From an uncultured Flavobacteriales bacterium (lineage in GTDB: Bacteria; Bacteroidota; Bacteroidia; Flavobacteriales_D; Crocinitomicaceae), in NCBI GenBank assembly GCA_905479845.1, contig CAJQOB010000196.1:1-11847 (forward strand): DNA of 11,847 nt. Direction: 5' to 3'. Positions 5,882-11,847 of the stretch are shown here, piece after piece. Each line of letters begins with the position of its first letter. Position 1 is the first letter of the stretch. The notes below the pieces were generated by a model. The model did no database searches and had not been told where the DNA came from. It saw only the letters and a program-made list of their open reading frames with translations. The position numbers and the translations under genes are program-made.

Positions 5882-7767
5882 TGCCAGAGAGACAATTTGG
5901 CGTCCAAAATTCGCTTCTCTTTCGCCTCGGATTTCACTTCTCCGTTCAAGTATTTTTCAATCACTAAACTTGCTGTTGGTGCGGCCCAAGTTCCTCCACC
6001 TCCTCCAGCATTCTCCACGAATACGGCAATTGCAATCTTTGGATTGTCCATTGGGGCAAATGCAATGAATACAGAGTGATTTGGTCTTTTAATGAGTCTA
6101 CCATTGACCAATTTAAAATTCTCAACTGTTCCTGTTTTTCCGCAGGTGACAACACCAGGTATTCTCGCCATTGGAGCTGTTCCCCCTGGTTCGTGTACAC
6201 AGCGGCGCATTCCTTCGACGACATACGGAAAGTACTTAGAATCCACCATGGTACGATTCTTCACCGTGTATTCACGTCTTGGCCCCTGACCGTTAATCGA
6301 TTTCACAAAGTGAGGTGTATAAAACCAACCGCGATTTGCCATAATTGAAGCGACGTTTGCTAGTTGCAAAGGTGTCAATTGAACCTCTCCCTGACCAATC
6401 GAAATGGATTGGATCGCAGAAAATTTCCATTGTCCTTTTCCTCTCCAATGATCGTAATATTTTGAATCTGGAATATTCCCTGACCGCAAGCCGTAAATGT
6501 CCGTTTTTAGCTTGACTCCAAGCCCAAAACTGTGCATGTACTTCGCCCAAATATCGATCCCTATTTCGGAATCTTTGAAGCTACTTTTGTGCTTCCCTTG
6601 TTGAATAATTCGTCTCGTTACCGCATAGAAATAAGGGTTGCACGAGTGCTTTACCGCTTCGGTTACAGAGGTCGCGTAGGCGTGATTGTGACAACCCACC
6701 ACACTTTTGTTACATGGGAAACCTGTGCTAGGTTTAATCACCTCTTCCTGCATTCCAATTAATGCTTGAATCAATTTGAACGTTGATCCAGGCATGTACT
6801 CTGAGGCTAGTGGACGAGGGAATAGCGGCTTGTTCAAGTCCTCTACCAATTTAGGATAGTGCTCGTTGATGTTCTTTCTTCCCACCAAGATATTCGGATC
6901 GTAAGTTGGAGCAGAAACCATTGCTAGGATCTCTCCAGAAGAAGGTTCTATTGCTACGATGCAGCCCTTTTTGTTTTGCATCAATTTTTCACCGTACGCT
7001 TGCAAATCGATATCGAGACCTAGAACAATCCCTTTGGATTGAACAGCAGTCGTATCAAACTTTCCATCCTCGAAAGATCCCACCGTGTTTTGTCGAGCCG
7101 AGGTAACAATGTATTTCACCCCTTTCTCCCCACGGAATTCTTTTTCGTAAGTTTTTTCAATTCCCGCCCGCCCAATTTTGTAGGCCGGTTTGTAGAATTT
7201 ATCCCTATCTATTTCGGCTTGATTAACTTCTGCCAAGTATCCCAAAATGTTCGCTCCACTTTTGTACGGATAGTTCCGCATACTCGTCACTTCTTTGTAA
7301 AATCCTTTGAAGCCATCGAGATGTGGAGCAATTTTGGACATTTCATCCGTTGTCAACTCTTTTAAGAATGGATAACGCCGAATTCGCTGGTAGTTGGATT
7401 GCTTTTTCTTCGTGTGCGGATTGTAATACTTCCCTTCACCATCCTTAATTTCTTCTATCCGCTCCAGAACCTCACTTTTGGTCATTCCGATGAGCTTCCC
7501 AAAGGCAACAGTGTCGAAGTCAATCATGTCCTCTTCAACCATCATAAGGTTGTAGTAGGTTTTGTTCTCAACTACTTTATTTCCATTTCGGTCGAAAACT
7601 ACTGCCCGTGGAGGCGTAATTTCTATTCTTTTTTCGGCGATTCGTTGTGCCTCAAGCTTCCATGTGTCCGTGTCGACCACTTGCATGTAAAACAGCTTGA
7701 TTCCATACATCAAACCTGTGATGATGAAAAACGAAATGATTACATATTTCCGTGAGTCAAAATTCAT
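5878..7767 (-). CDS. mrdA: Penicillin-binding protein 2, elongasome class B transpeptidase
   Basis: This 629-residue class B PBP cross-links the strands made by RodA during lateral wall growth. It has a short cytoplasmic tail and one N-terminal membrane helix (about 9-30). A pedestal/dimerisation region follows, with RAVVFDRNGN (54-63) and IGRAGIEKTYE (198-208), both typical of PBP2. The transpeptidase domain has STFK (nucleophile Ser328), SCN (375-377) and KTGT (544-547). All catalytic motifs are intact. Between the first two motifs lie Cys352, Cys359, His360, His362 and Cys376, a possible metal site. The start ATG overlaps the mreD stop by four bases and the stop overlaps the rodA start by four, so the three genes are almost certainly cotranscribed. 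PBP2 is preferred over the division enzyme FtsI because of the mreD and rodA neighbours. Confidence 0.96.
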   Translation of the reverse strand: MNFDSRKYVIISFFIITGLMYGIKLFYMQVVDTDTWKLEAQRIAEKRIEITPPRAVVFDRNGNKVVENKTYYNLMMVEEDMIDFDTVAFGKLIGMTKSEVLERIEEIKDGEGKYYNPHTKKKQSNYQRIRRYPFLKELTTDEMSKIAPHLDGFKGFYKEVTSMRNYPYKSGANILGYLAEVNQAEIDRDKFYKPAYKIGRAGIEKTYEKEFRGEKGVKYIVTSARQNTVGSFEDGKFDTTAVQSKGIVLGLDIDLQAYGEKLMQNKKGCIVAIEPSSGEILAMVSAPTYDPNILVGRKNINEHYPKLVEDLNKPLFPRPLASEYMPGSTFKLIQALIGMQEEVIKPSTGFPCNKSVVGCHNHAYATSVTEAVKHSCNPYFYAVTRRIIQQGKHKSSFKDSEIGIDIWAKYMHSFGLGVKLKTDIYGLRSGNIPDSKYYDHWRGKGQWKFSAIQSISIGQGEVQLTPLQLANVASIMANRGWFYTPHFVKSINGQGPRREYTVKNRTMVDSKYFPYVVEGMRRCVHEPGGTAPMARIPGVVTCGKTGTVENFKLVNGRLIKRPNHSVFIAFAPMDNPKIAIAVFVENAGGGGGTWAAPTASLVIEKYLNGEVKSEAKEKRILDAKLSLWQ

Positions 7768-8282
7768 GAGCCTTTTACTGGTTTACGGATGATTAAGAAT
7801 TGCAGTAAAATGCACAGTGCAAATGATAATGGAAGGCTCAAAATTGTTTTCTGTAGAACGTACAGAATCTCGTCAAATCGGAACAATTCCATTAGGAAAA
7901 ACCAGAAATGATGGATCAACAAGAGTGAACCGAAGGTCCTGATTGTCCAGCGGTATCCCATGGTGTGAATGTTCGGTTCCAAATCAATCTCGTAGCCATC
8001 TCTTGGAGCAAAGGCCGTGAAAATCATTGGTCTGAAATAGGCCATCATCACGAGGGAAGAGGCGTGTAAGCCATAGGTGTTTGACATTGCATCAATTGAA
8101 ATCCCTAGAGCAAACGCCAAGATTAGCAACAGAAAAACATTGATATCAACTGGAAGCAAAACAATGAACAAAGGATAAATCATGAGCAAAGTTCCTGCAC
8201 CCAATTCCACTTGGTTCAAAACGACCACCTGAATGACCAAAAAGAGGACAAACCTTAAGCTATTTGAAAGTATTTTATTCAT
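7764..8282 (-). CDS. mreD: MreD, rod shape-determining membrane protein
   Basis: This small (172-residue) integral membrane protein of the elongasome partners MreC and tunes activation of PBP2/RodA. The sequence is almost entirely hydrophobic, with about six predicted helices (roughly 10-26, 30-46, 47-62, 74-92, 115-134 and 148-166). The GISID...GLHA stretch (60-74), with Asp64, resembles the conserved loop of the family. MreD proteins diverge strongly, so the call rests on size, topology and position as much as on residues. Its ATG lies inside the end of mreC (8-base overlap) and its TGA overlaps the mrdA ATG, fixing the start and implying translational coupling. The nearest purine-rich run upstream of the start is the coding end of mreC, not a clear ribosome site. 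Confidence 0.9.
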   Translation of the reverse strand: MNKILSNSLRFVLFLVIQVVVLNQVELGAGTLLMIYPLFIVLLPVDINVFLLLILAFALGISIDAMSNTYGLHASSLVMMAYFRPMIFTAFAPRDGYEIDLEPNIHTMGYRWTIRTFGSLLLIHHFWFFLMELFRFDEILYVLQKTILSLPLSFALCILLQFLIIRKPVKGS

Positions 8283-9132
8283 CTTCTAATGGATCGTCTG
8301 GAATTGAAGCTTCAAGCTCACCCTGTTCAGATTTTAATATGTTTTTTACAACCGCTATGTATTGAACTGTTCTAAAGTTTTCGGCGAAGAGCACGGTTAC
8401 ATCCCACACAGGTTGACCTTCAACGGGGCGTGTTTTTTCCACCTTTCCTACAGGGATTCCCCTTGGGAAAATTCCAGATTTTCCTCCCGTTACGATTTTC
8501 GACCACTTCTTAATCGACCGATCATTTGACACACCCGTCATACTGCCTCTTCGAGGATCTCTTCCGTCCCATTCTAAAAATCCAGGCTCGCCCGATTCGT
8601 TGATCAAAATATCCGTGTTAATGTCTTTGGTTAAACACGATTTTACCACCGAAAATTGTTCGCTTGTATTGTGAATCACACCGACAATTCCTTTGTCGGA
8701 GATTACTCCCATTCCACGTTTGACACCATGTTTGCTGCCAATATCGAGAGTGAAATAGTTGTTTCTTCGGCTGAATGAAGAGCTGATTACGGTTCCTGGG
8801 ATATACTCGAAGCGCTGTGTGAAACTATCCTTTTTCAGTACAACTGAATCCATTCCAACAGGTGCTGTTAGTGCTATTTTATTCTCCAACAATCGTTCTC
8901 TGAGCCATGCGTTTTCCGCTTTCAACTTTTTATTGCTCGAGCTTAACTCAAAGTGCTTCGTGACATCATTTCTCCAGTCCATAACTGTACCAGAAATAGA
9001 TGAAGCCGTTGTCAAATATTGCGTTCTTGGAAAGGCGCTAAACGTGAAATAAACCGTCAGCGCAAATCCTTGTAGAAGAGCGAAAAAGAGAAGGACACGA
9101 AACCGACGAATGAAGGCCAGAAAATTGCGCAT
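8275..9132 (-). CDS. mreC: MreC, rod shape-determining periplasmic scaffold protein
   Basis: This 285-residue bitopic protein is anchored by an N-terminal helix (about 12-32), followed by a coiled-coil stretch rich in Lys/Glu/Leu (about 66-86) and a periplasmic beta-barrel region. Family traits are the YFTLDIGSKHGVKRGMGV block (126-143) and the GIFPRGIPVGKV block (220-231). MreC assembles into filaments and switches PBP2/RodA to the active state. I chose the ATG at 9132. A TTG two codons upstream is in frame but adds only Met-Cys and has no better ribosome site. There is no Shine-Dalgarno upstream of the ATG. The gene follows mreB after 103 bases that contain a strong terminator, so it probably heads its own transcript with mreD, mrdA and rodA. 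Confidence 0.95.
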   Translation of the reverse strand: MRNFLAFIRRFRVLLFFALLQGFALTVYFTFSAFPRTQYLTTASSISGTVMDWRNDVTKHFELSSSNKKLKAENAWLRERLLENKIALTAPVGMDSVVLKKDSFTQRFEYIPGTVISSSFSRRNNYFTLDIGSKHGVKRGMGVISDKGIVGVIHNTSEQFSVVKSCLTKDINTDILINESGEPGFLEWDGRDPRRGSMTGVSNDRSIKKWSKIVTGGKSGIFPRGIPVGKVEKTRPVEGQPVWDVTVLFAENFRTVQYIAVVKNILKSEQGELEASIPDDPLEDE

Positions 9133-9158
9133 ACACAAAAATAATAGAAAAACCCATG

Positions 9159-9170
9159 AGAATGCATTCT
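9159..9170. other. 12-base perfect palindrome upstream of mreC
   Basis: AGAATGCATTCT reads the same on both strands and lies 27-38 bases upstream of the mreC ATG, downstream of the mreB terminator, where a promoter or operator would be expected. Palindromes of this length occur by chance a few times in a window this size, so a regulatory role is only a possibility. Confidence 0.25.
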
Positions 9171-9186
9171 AGGGCGATTGCTAAAC

Positions 9187-9215
9187 AAAAAAGGGACAAC
9201 TTTCGTGTCCCCTTT
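9187..9215 (-). terminator. Intrinsic terminator downstream of mreB
   Basis: On the minus strand, 21 bases after the mreB stop, the arm AAAGGGGACA (9206-9215) faces TGTCCCTTT (9190-9198), followed by a run of T (9187-9192). All positions pair, with one G:T wobble. The short loop contains CGAAAG, which can close as a GNRA-type tetraloop. This is the only textbook Rho-independent terminator in the window. It implies that at least part of mreB transcription stops before mreC. Confidence 0.88.
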
Positions 9216-9235
9216 ATAGTTTATTGTGATTTTTT

Positions 9236-10261
9236 CTAATCTCTGATCAAGAATTGGAAACGATCGATATTTTTCAAACAGATTGCTGTTCCACGTGCAA
9301 CAGCGCGCAACGGATCCTCAGCAATATGTACTGGAAGTTTCGTTTTATGCGAAATACGTTTGTCCAATCCGCGGAGCATTGATCCTCCACCTGCAAGGTA
9401 GATTCCTGTTTTGTAGATATCCGCAGAAAGTTCTGGCGGTGTCATTTCCAATGCACTCAAAATCGCTTCTTCTATTTTTGAAATCGTCTTATCCAAAGCG
9501 TGTGCAACTTCCGTGTATGAAATAACAATCTCTTTTGGAATACCTGTCATCAAATCACGACCTTGAACGGCGTAATCTTCAGGTGCGTTTTCTAATTCTG
9601 GAAGCGCTGCTCCAACGTTGATTTTGATTTCTTCCGCTGTACGTTCCCCAACAAGAATGTTGTGTTGACGACGCATGTATTCTTCAATATCTTTGGTGAA
9701 ATCATCACCTGCAACGCGAATCGACTTGTCACAAACAATTCCTCCAAGTGCAATTACGGCAATTTCAGATGTTCCTCCTCCGATGTCAATGATCATGTTA
9801 CCCATTGGTTCTTCAACGTCGATTCCAATACCAATTGCCGCAGCCATTGGCTCGTGAATCAAGTACACCTCTTTCGCTCCAGCATGTTCCGCTGAATCTC
9901 TTACGGCACGTTTCTCAACTTCCGTAATACCTGAAGGAATACAAATCACCATTCTAAGGGATGGGTTGAACATTTTTCGACCCTGGCTCATCATTTTGAT
10001 CATCCCACGAATCATCTGTTCGGCTGCTTGGAAATCCGCAATTACACCATCACGAAGCGGACGAACCGTTTCGATCAATTTGTGTGTTTTTCCGTGCATT
10101 TGTTGCGCTTTCTTCCCGATCGCTACAACTTTTCCTGTTTGAATATCCTTGGCAACAATTGAAGGCTCATCAACCACTACTTTATCATTCATGATAATTA
10201 GTGTATTGGCCGTTCCCAAGTCGATTGCAATTTCTTGCGTTAAAAAGCTAAATATTCCCAT
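9236..10261 (-). CDS. mreB: MreB, actin-like rod shape-determining protein
   Basis: This 341-residue bacterial actin polymerises into antiparallel membrane-bound filaments that steer the elongasome around the cell. The family's nucleotide-binding blocks are all present: phosphate-1 DLGTANTL (14-21), HEPMAAAIG (136-144), phosphate-2 DIGGGTSE (159-166) and the adenosine motif LAGGGSMLRGL (289-299). The hydrophobic start MGIFSFL agrees with N-terminal membrane contact. Length matches the family. The ATG at 10261 is well supported, with a GGAGAGG ribosome site and A-rich spacer upstream. mreB is followed by a terminator, and purH lies 88 bases upstream on the same strand, so mreB may be expressed partly from its own promoter at a higher level than mreC-rodA, as its abundance as a filament protein would require. 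That last point is inference. Confidence 0.98.
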   Translation of the reverse strand: MGIFSFLTQEIAIDLGTANTLIIMNDKVVVDEPSIVAKDIQTGKVVAIGKKAQQMHGKTHKLIETVRPLRDGVIADFQAAEQMIRGMIKMMSQGRKMFNPSLRMVICIPSGITEVEKRAVRDSAEHAGAKEVYLIHEPMAAAIGIGIDVEEPMGNMIIDIGGGTSEIAVIALGGIVCDKSIRVAGDDFTKDIEEYMRRQHNILVGERTAEEIKINVGAALPELENAPEDYAVQGRDLMTGIPKEIVISYTEVAHALDKTISKIEEAILSALEMTPPELSADIYKTGIYLAGGGSMLRGLDKRISHKTKLPVHIAEDPLRAVARGTAICLKNIDRFQFLIRD

Positions 10262-10269
10262 TTTTTTAT

Positions 10270-10276
10270 CCTCTCC
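10270..10276 (-). promoter_or_regulatory. Shine-Dalgarno-like ribosome binding site of mreB
   Basis: On the minus strand GGAGAGG stands eight bases before the mreB ATG, separated by the A-rich spacer ATAAAAAA. It is the only good Shine-Dalgarno match before a gene start in this window. mreC, rodA and the CoA-transferase gene show none. This stands out because Bacteroidota largely initiate without this pairing. Confidence 0.5.
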
Positions 10277-10349
10277 GCTGGTTTGATCCTAGATGGATAT
10301 TACTACCCATTCCCGAAGTTATACTGAAATATTGAAAAAAGGTTCTCTT

Positions 10350-11847
10350 TTAGTGCTTAAAATGTCTATTTCCTGAAAAAACCATCGAAATTCCATTATT
10401 ATTACAATAATCGATCGACAATTGATCCTTAATTGACCCTCCCGGTTGAATCACAGATTTGATTCCTGCGTTGTCGGCAATTTCGACACAATCCGGAAAA
10501 GGGAAAAAGGCATCAGAAGCCATCACAGAACCCTCCAAGTCGAAATCGAATGATTGCGCCTTATGAATCGCTTGGCGTAAAGCATCCACTCGTGAAGTTT
10601 GACCTGTTCCACTCGCCAACAATTGCTTTCCTTTTGCTAAAACAATTGTGTTTGATTTTGTATGCTTCACCAATTTGTTCGCGAACAATAAATCTTCGAT
10701 TTGTTCTTCCGTTGGAGTTGTATTTGTGCGTGATTCTAAATCAGCTGCAACCTCCGTTCTCAAATCTTTATCTTGCTCCAAAACTCCGTTCAACAATGTT
10801 CTGTATTGACGTTTTGGGAACTCAACTTCTTTCTGAATCAAAATGATTCGGTTCTTTTTTCCTTTCAATACCTCTAAAGCATCCTCTTCGTATGCTGGAG
10901 CGATCACTACTTCACAGAACAATTCGTGAATCTGTGTTGCACATGCCAAATCAATTGGTCGGTTCGCAATTAAAATTCCACCGAATGCACTCACAGGATC
11001 TCCTGCCAATGCATCTGTATATGCTTGAGAAATTGTTGAACGAGTAGCCAATCCACATGCGTTGTTGTGTTTCAAAATCGCGAAAGTTGGATCCTCATTT
11101 TTGAATTCAGCCATCAAGTTTACTGCGGCATCAACATCCAGCAAATTGTTGTACGATAATTCCTTCCCGTGTAATTTGTCGAACAAAGCGTCCATGTCTC
11201 CGTGGAAAATTCCTTTTTGATGTGGGTTTTCACCGTAACGAAGAACCTTCGCTGGTTTGATGCTTTGTTTGAAGATTTCTCTTTCTCCCTGTGTGTTGAA
11301 GTAGTTAAAAATCTGCGTGTCGTAGTGTGATGAAACATCGAACGTGTCGCGAGCGAAATCTTTACGCTCTCCCATGCTCGTCGTACACTTGTTCGCTTGG
11401 ATGATTTCCAAAAACGGTGCGTACTGATTTTTCGAAGGGATGATTACTACGTCTTTGTAGTTTTTCGCTGCTGCGCGAATCAATGAAATTCCACCGATAT
11501 CAATTTTCTCAATAATATCCTGATGATCTGCACCTGAAGCAACTGTGTCTTCAAATGGATATAAATCAACAATTACTAAATCAATTTCTGGAATTTCTAA
11601 CTCCGCAATTTGTTGTTGATCTCCTTCATGATCTCTTCTCGTCAAAATTCCACCGAACACTTTTGGGTGCAATGTCTTCACTCGACCTCCGAGAATTGAA
11701 GGGTAAGAAGTTAAGTCTTCAACACGCACAACAGGGATGTCAAATCCTTCGATAAATGCTTGAGTCCCCCCAGTTGAATAAATAGTAACACCGTTAGCGT
11801 GAAGTTCTTTCACGATTGGTTCCAATCCGCCTTTGTCAAAAACAGAA
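10350..11847 (-). CDS. purH: Bifunctional AICAR transformylase / IMP cyclohydrolase PurH, 5' end missing
   Basis: PurH carries out the last two steps of de novo IMP synthesis in the cytosol: formylation of AICAR with 10-formyl-tetrahydrofolate, then ring closure. The frame stays open to the window edge. The first visible residues, SVFDKGG then LEPIVKELHANG, align with the start of PurH, so only about 8-10 residues should be missing. A TTG at 11825 is internal, not the start. The N-terminal cyclohydrolase part shows STGGT, KTLHPKVFGGIL and IDIGGISLIRAAAKN. The C-terminal transformylase part shows RYGENPHQK, the KHNNACG version of the catalytic KHxNPCG box, and the end IQPGGSIKDQ...GNRHFKH. Both catalytic halves look intact. 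The Ala for Pro in the KHxNPCG box probably reflects lineage variation. It is followed after 88 bases by mreB on the same strand. Confidence 0.97.
   Translation of the reverse strand, partial: SVFDKGGLEPIVKELHANGVTIYSTGGTQAFIEGFDIPVVRVEDLTSYPSILGGRVKTLHPKVFGGILTRRDHEGDQQQIAELEIPEIDLVIVDLYPFEDTVASGADHQDIIEKIDIGGISLIRAAAKNYKDVVIIPSKNQYAPFLEIIQANKCTTSMGERKDFARDTFDVSSHYDTQIFNYFNTQGEREIFKQSIKPAKVLRYGENPHQKGIFHGDMDALFDKLHGKELSYNNLLDVDAAVNLMAEFKNEDPTFAILKHNNACGLATRSTISQAYTDALAGDPVSAFGGILIANRPIDLACATQIHELFCEVVIAPAYEEDALEVLKGKKNRIILIQKEVEFPKRQYRTLLNGVLEQDKDLRTEVAADLESRTNTTPTEEQIEDLLFANKLVKHTKSNTIVLAKGKQLLASGTGQTSRVDALRQAIHKAQSFDFDLEGSVMASDAFFPFPDCVEIADNAGIKSVIQPGGSIKDQLSIDYCNNNGISMVFSGNRHFKH

Noticed and set aside
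10314..10321. TAACTTCG (minus strand) as a possible -7 box for mreB
   Set aside because: One mismatch to TAnnTTTG and only a T-run, not TTG, at the -33 position. Location is plausible but evidence is too thin to annotate.
10335..10351. Possible terminator directly after purH (AAAAG...CTTTTTT on the minus strand)
   Set aside because: The stem has only one G:C pair and overlaps the stop codon. Too weak to call.
11120..11338. Open frames antisense to or out of phase with purH, PBP2 and the class A PBP
   Set aside because: They are frame shadows of well-supported genes and show no independent family signal.
1..11847. Mobile element, phage, CRISPR, defence or biosynthetic cluster
   Set aside because: No transposase, integrase, direct-repeat array, tRNA-bounded insertion or unfamiliar gene cluster was seen. 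All substantial frames belong to known core families.

Overview
The window reads as a core chromosomal segment of a Bacteroidota bacterium, most likely Flavobacteriales. The support is a secreted subtilisin-like protease with a C-terminal type IX secretion (Por) sorting domain, moderately AT-rich composition, mostly absent Shine-Dalgarno sequences, and a purH / mreB-mreC-mreD-mrdA-rodA order that I recall as common in this phylum. Assignment to a family or genus would be a guess.

Layout. Bases 1-732 (+) hold the 3' end of the S8 protease. Everything else is on the minus strand. Reading that strand in transcription order: purH (10350-11847, 5' end cut by the window), an 88-base gap with a good ribosome binding site, mreB (9236-10261), a strong intrinsic terminator (9187-9215), then a tightly overlapping set mreC (8275-9132), mreD (7764-8282), mrdA/PBP2 (5878-7767) and rodA (4463-5881). 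A 453-base non-coding gap (4010-4462) follows, containing nested inverted repeats, then a class A penicillin-binding protein (1487-4009) and the A subunit of a 3-oxoacid CoA-transferase (736-1446). The transferase gene converges on the protease gene with only three bases between their stop codons.

How the genes work together. MreB, MreC, MreD, PBP2 and RodA form the elongasome that builds the lateral wall of rod-shaped cells: RodA polymerises glycan strands, PBP2 cross-links them, MreC/MreD activate the pair and MreB filaments orient it. The bifunctional class A PBP nearby supplies a second polymerase/cross-linker. purH (last two steps to IMP) and the CoA-transferase subunit are unrelated metabolic neighbours.

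I see no mobile element, CRISPR array, tRNA, rRNA, defence system or novel multi-gene system. The points worth a second look are modest: the repeat-like non-coding gap, the terminator separating mreB from mreC, a RodA about 85 residues longer than usual in its middle, a Cys/His cluster in PBP2, a CoA-transferase A subunit without its B partner beside it, and a good Shine-Dalgarno on mreB in a phylum that seldom uses one.
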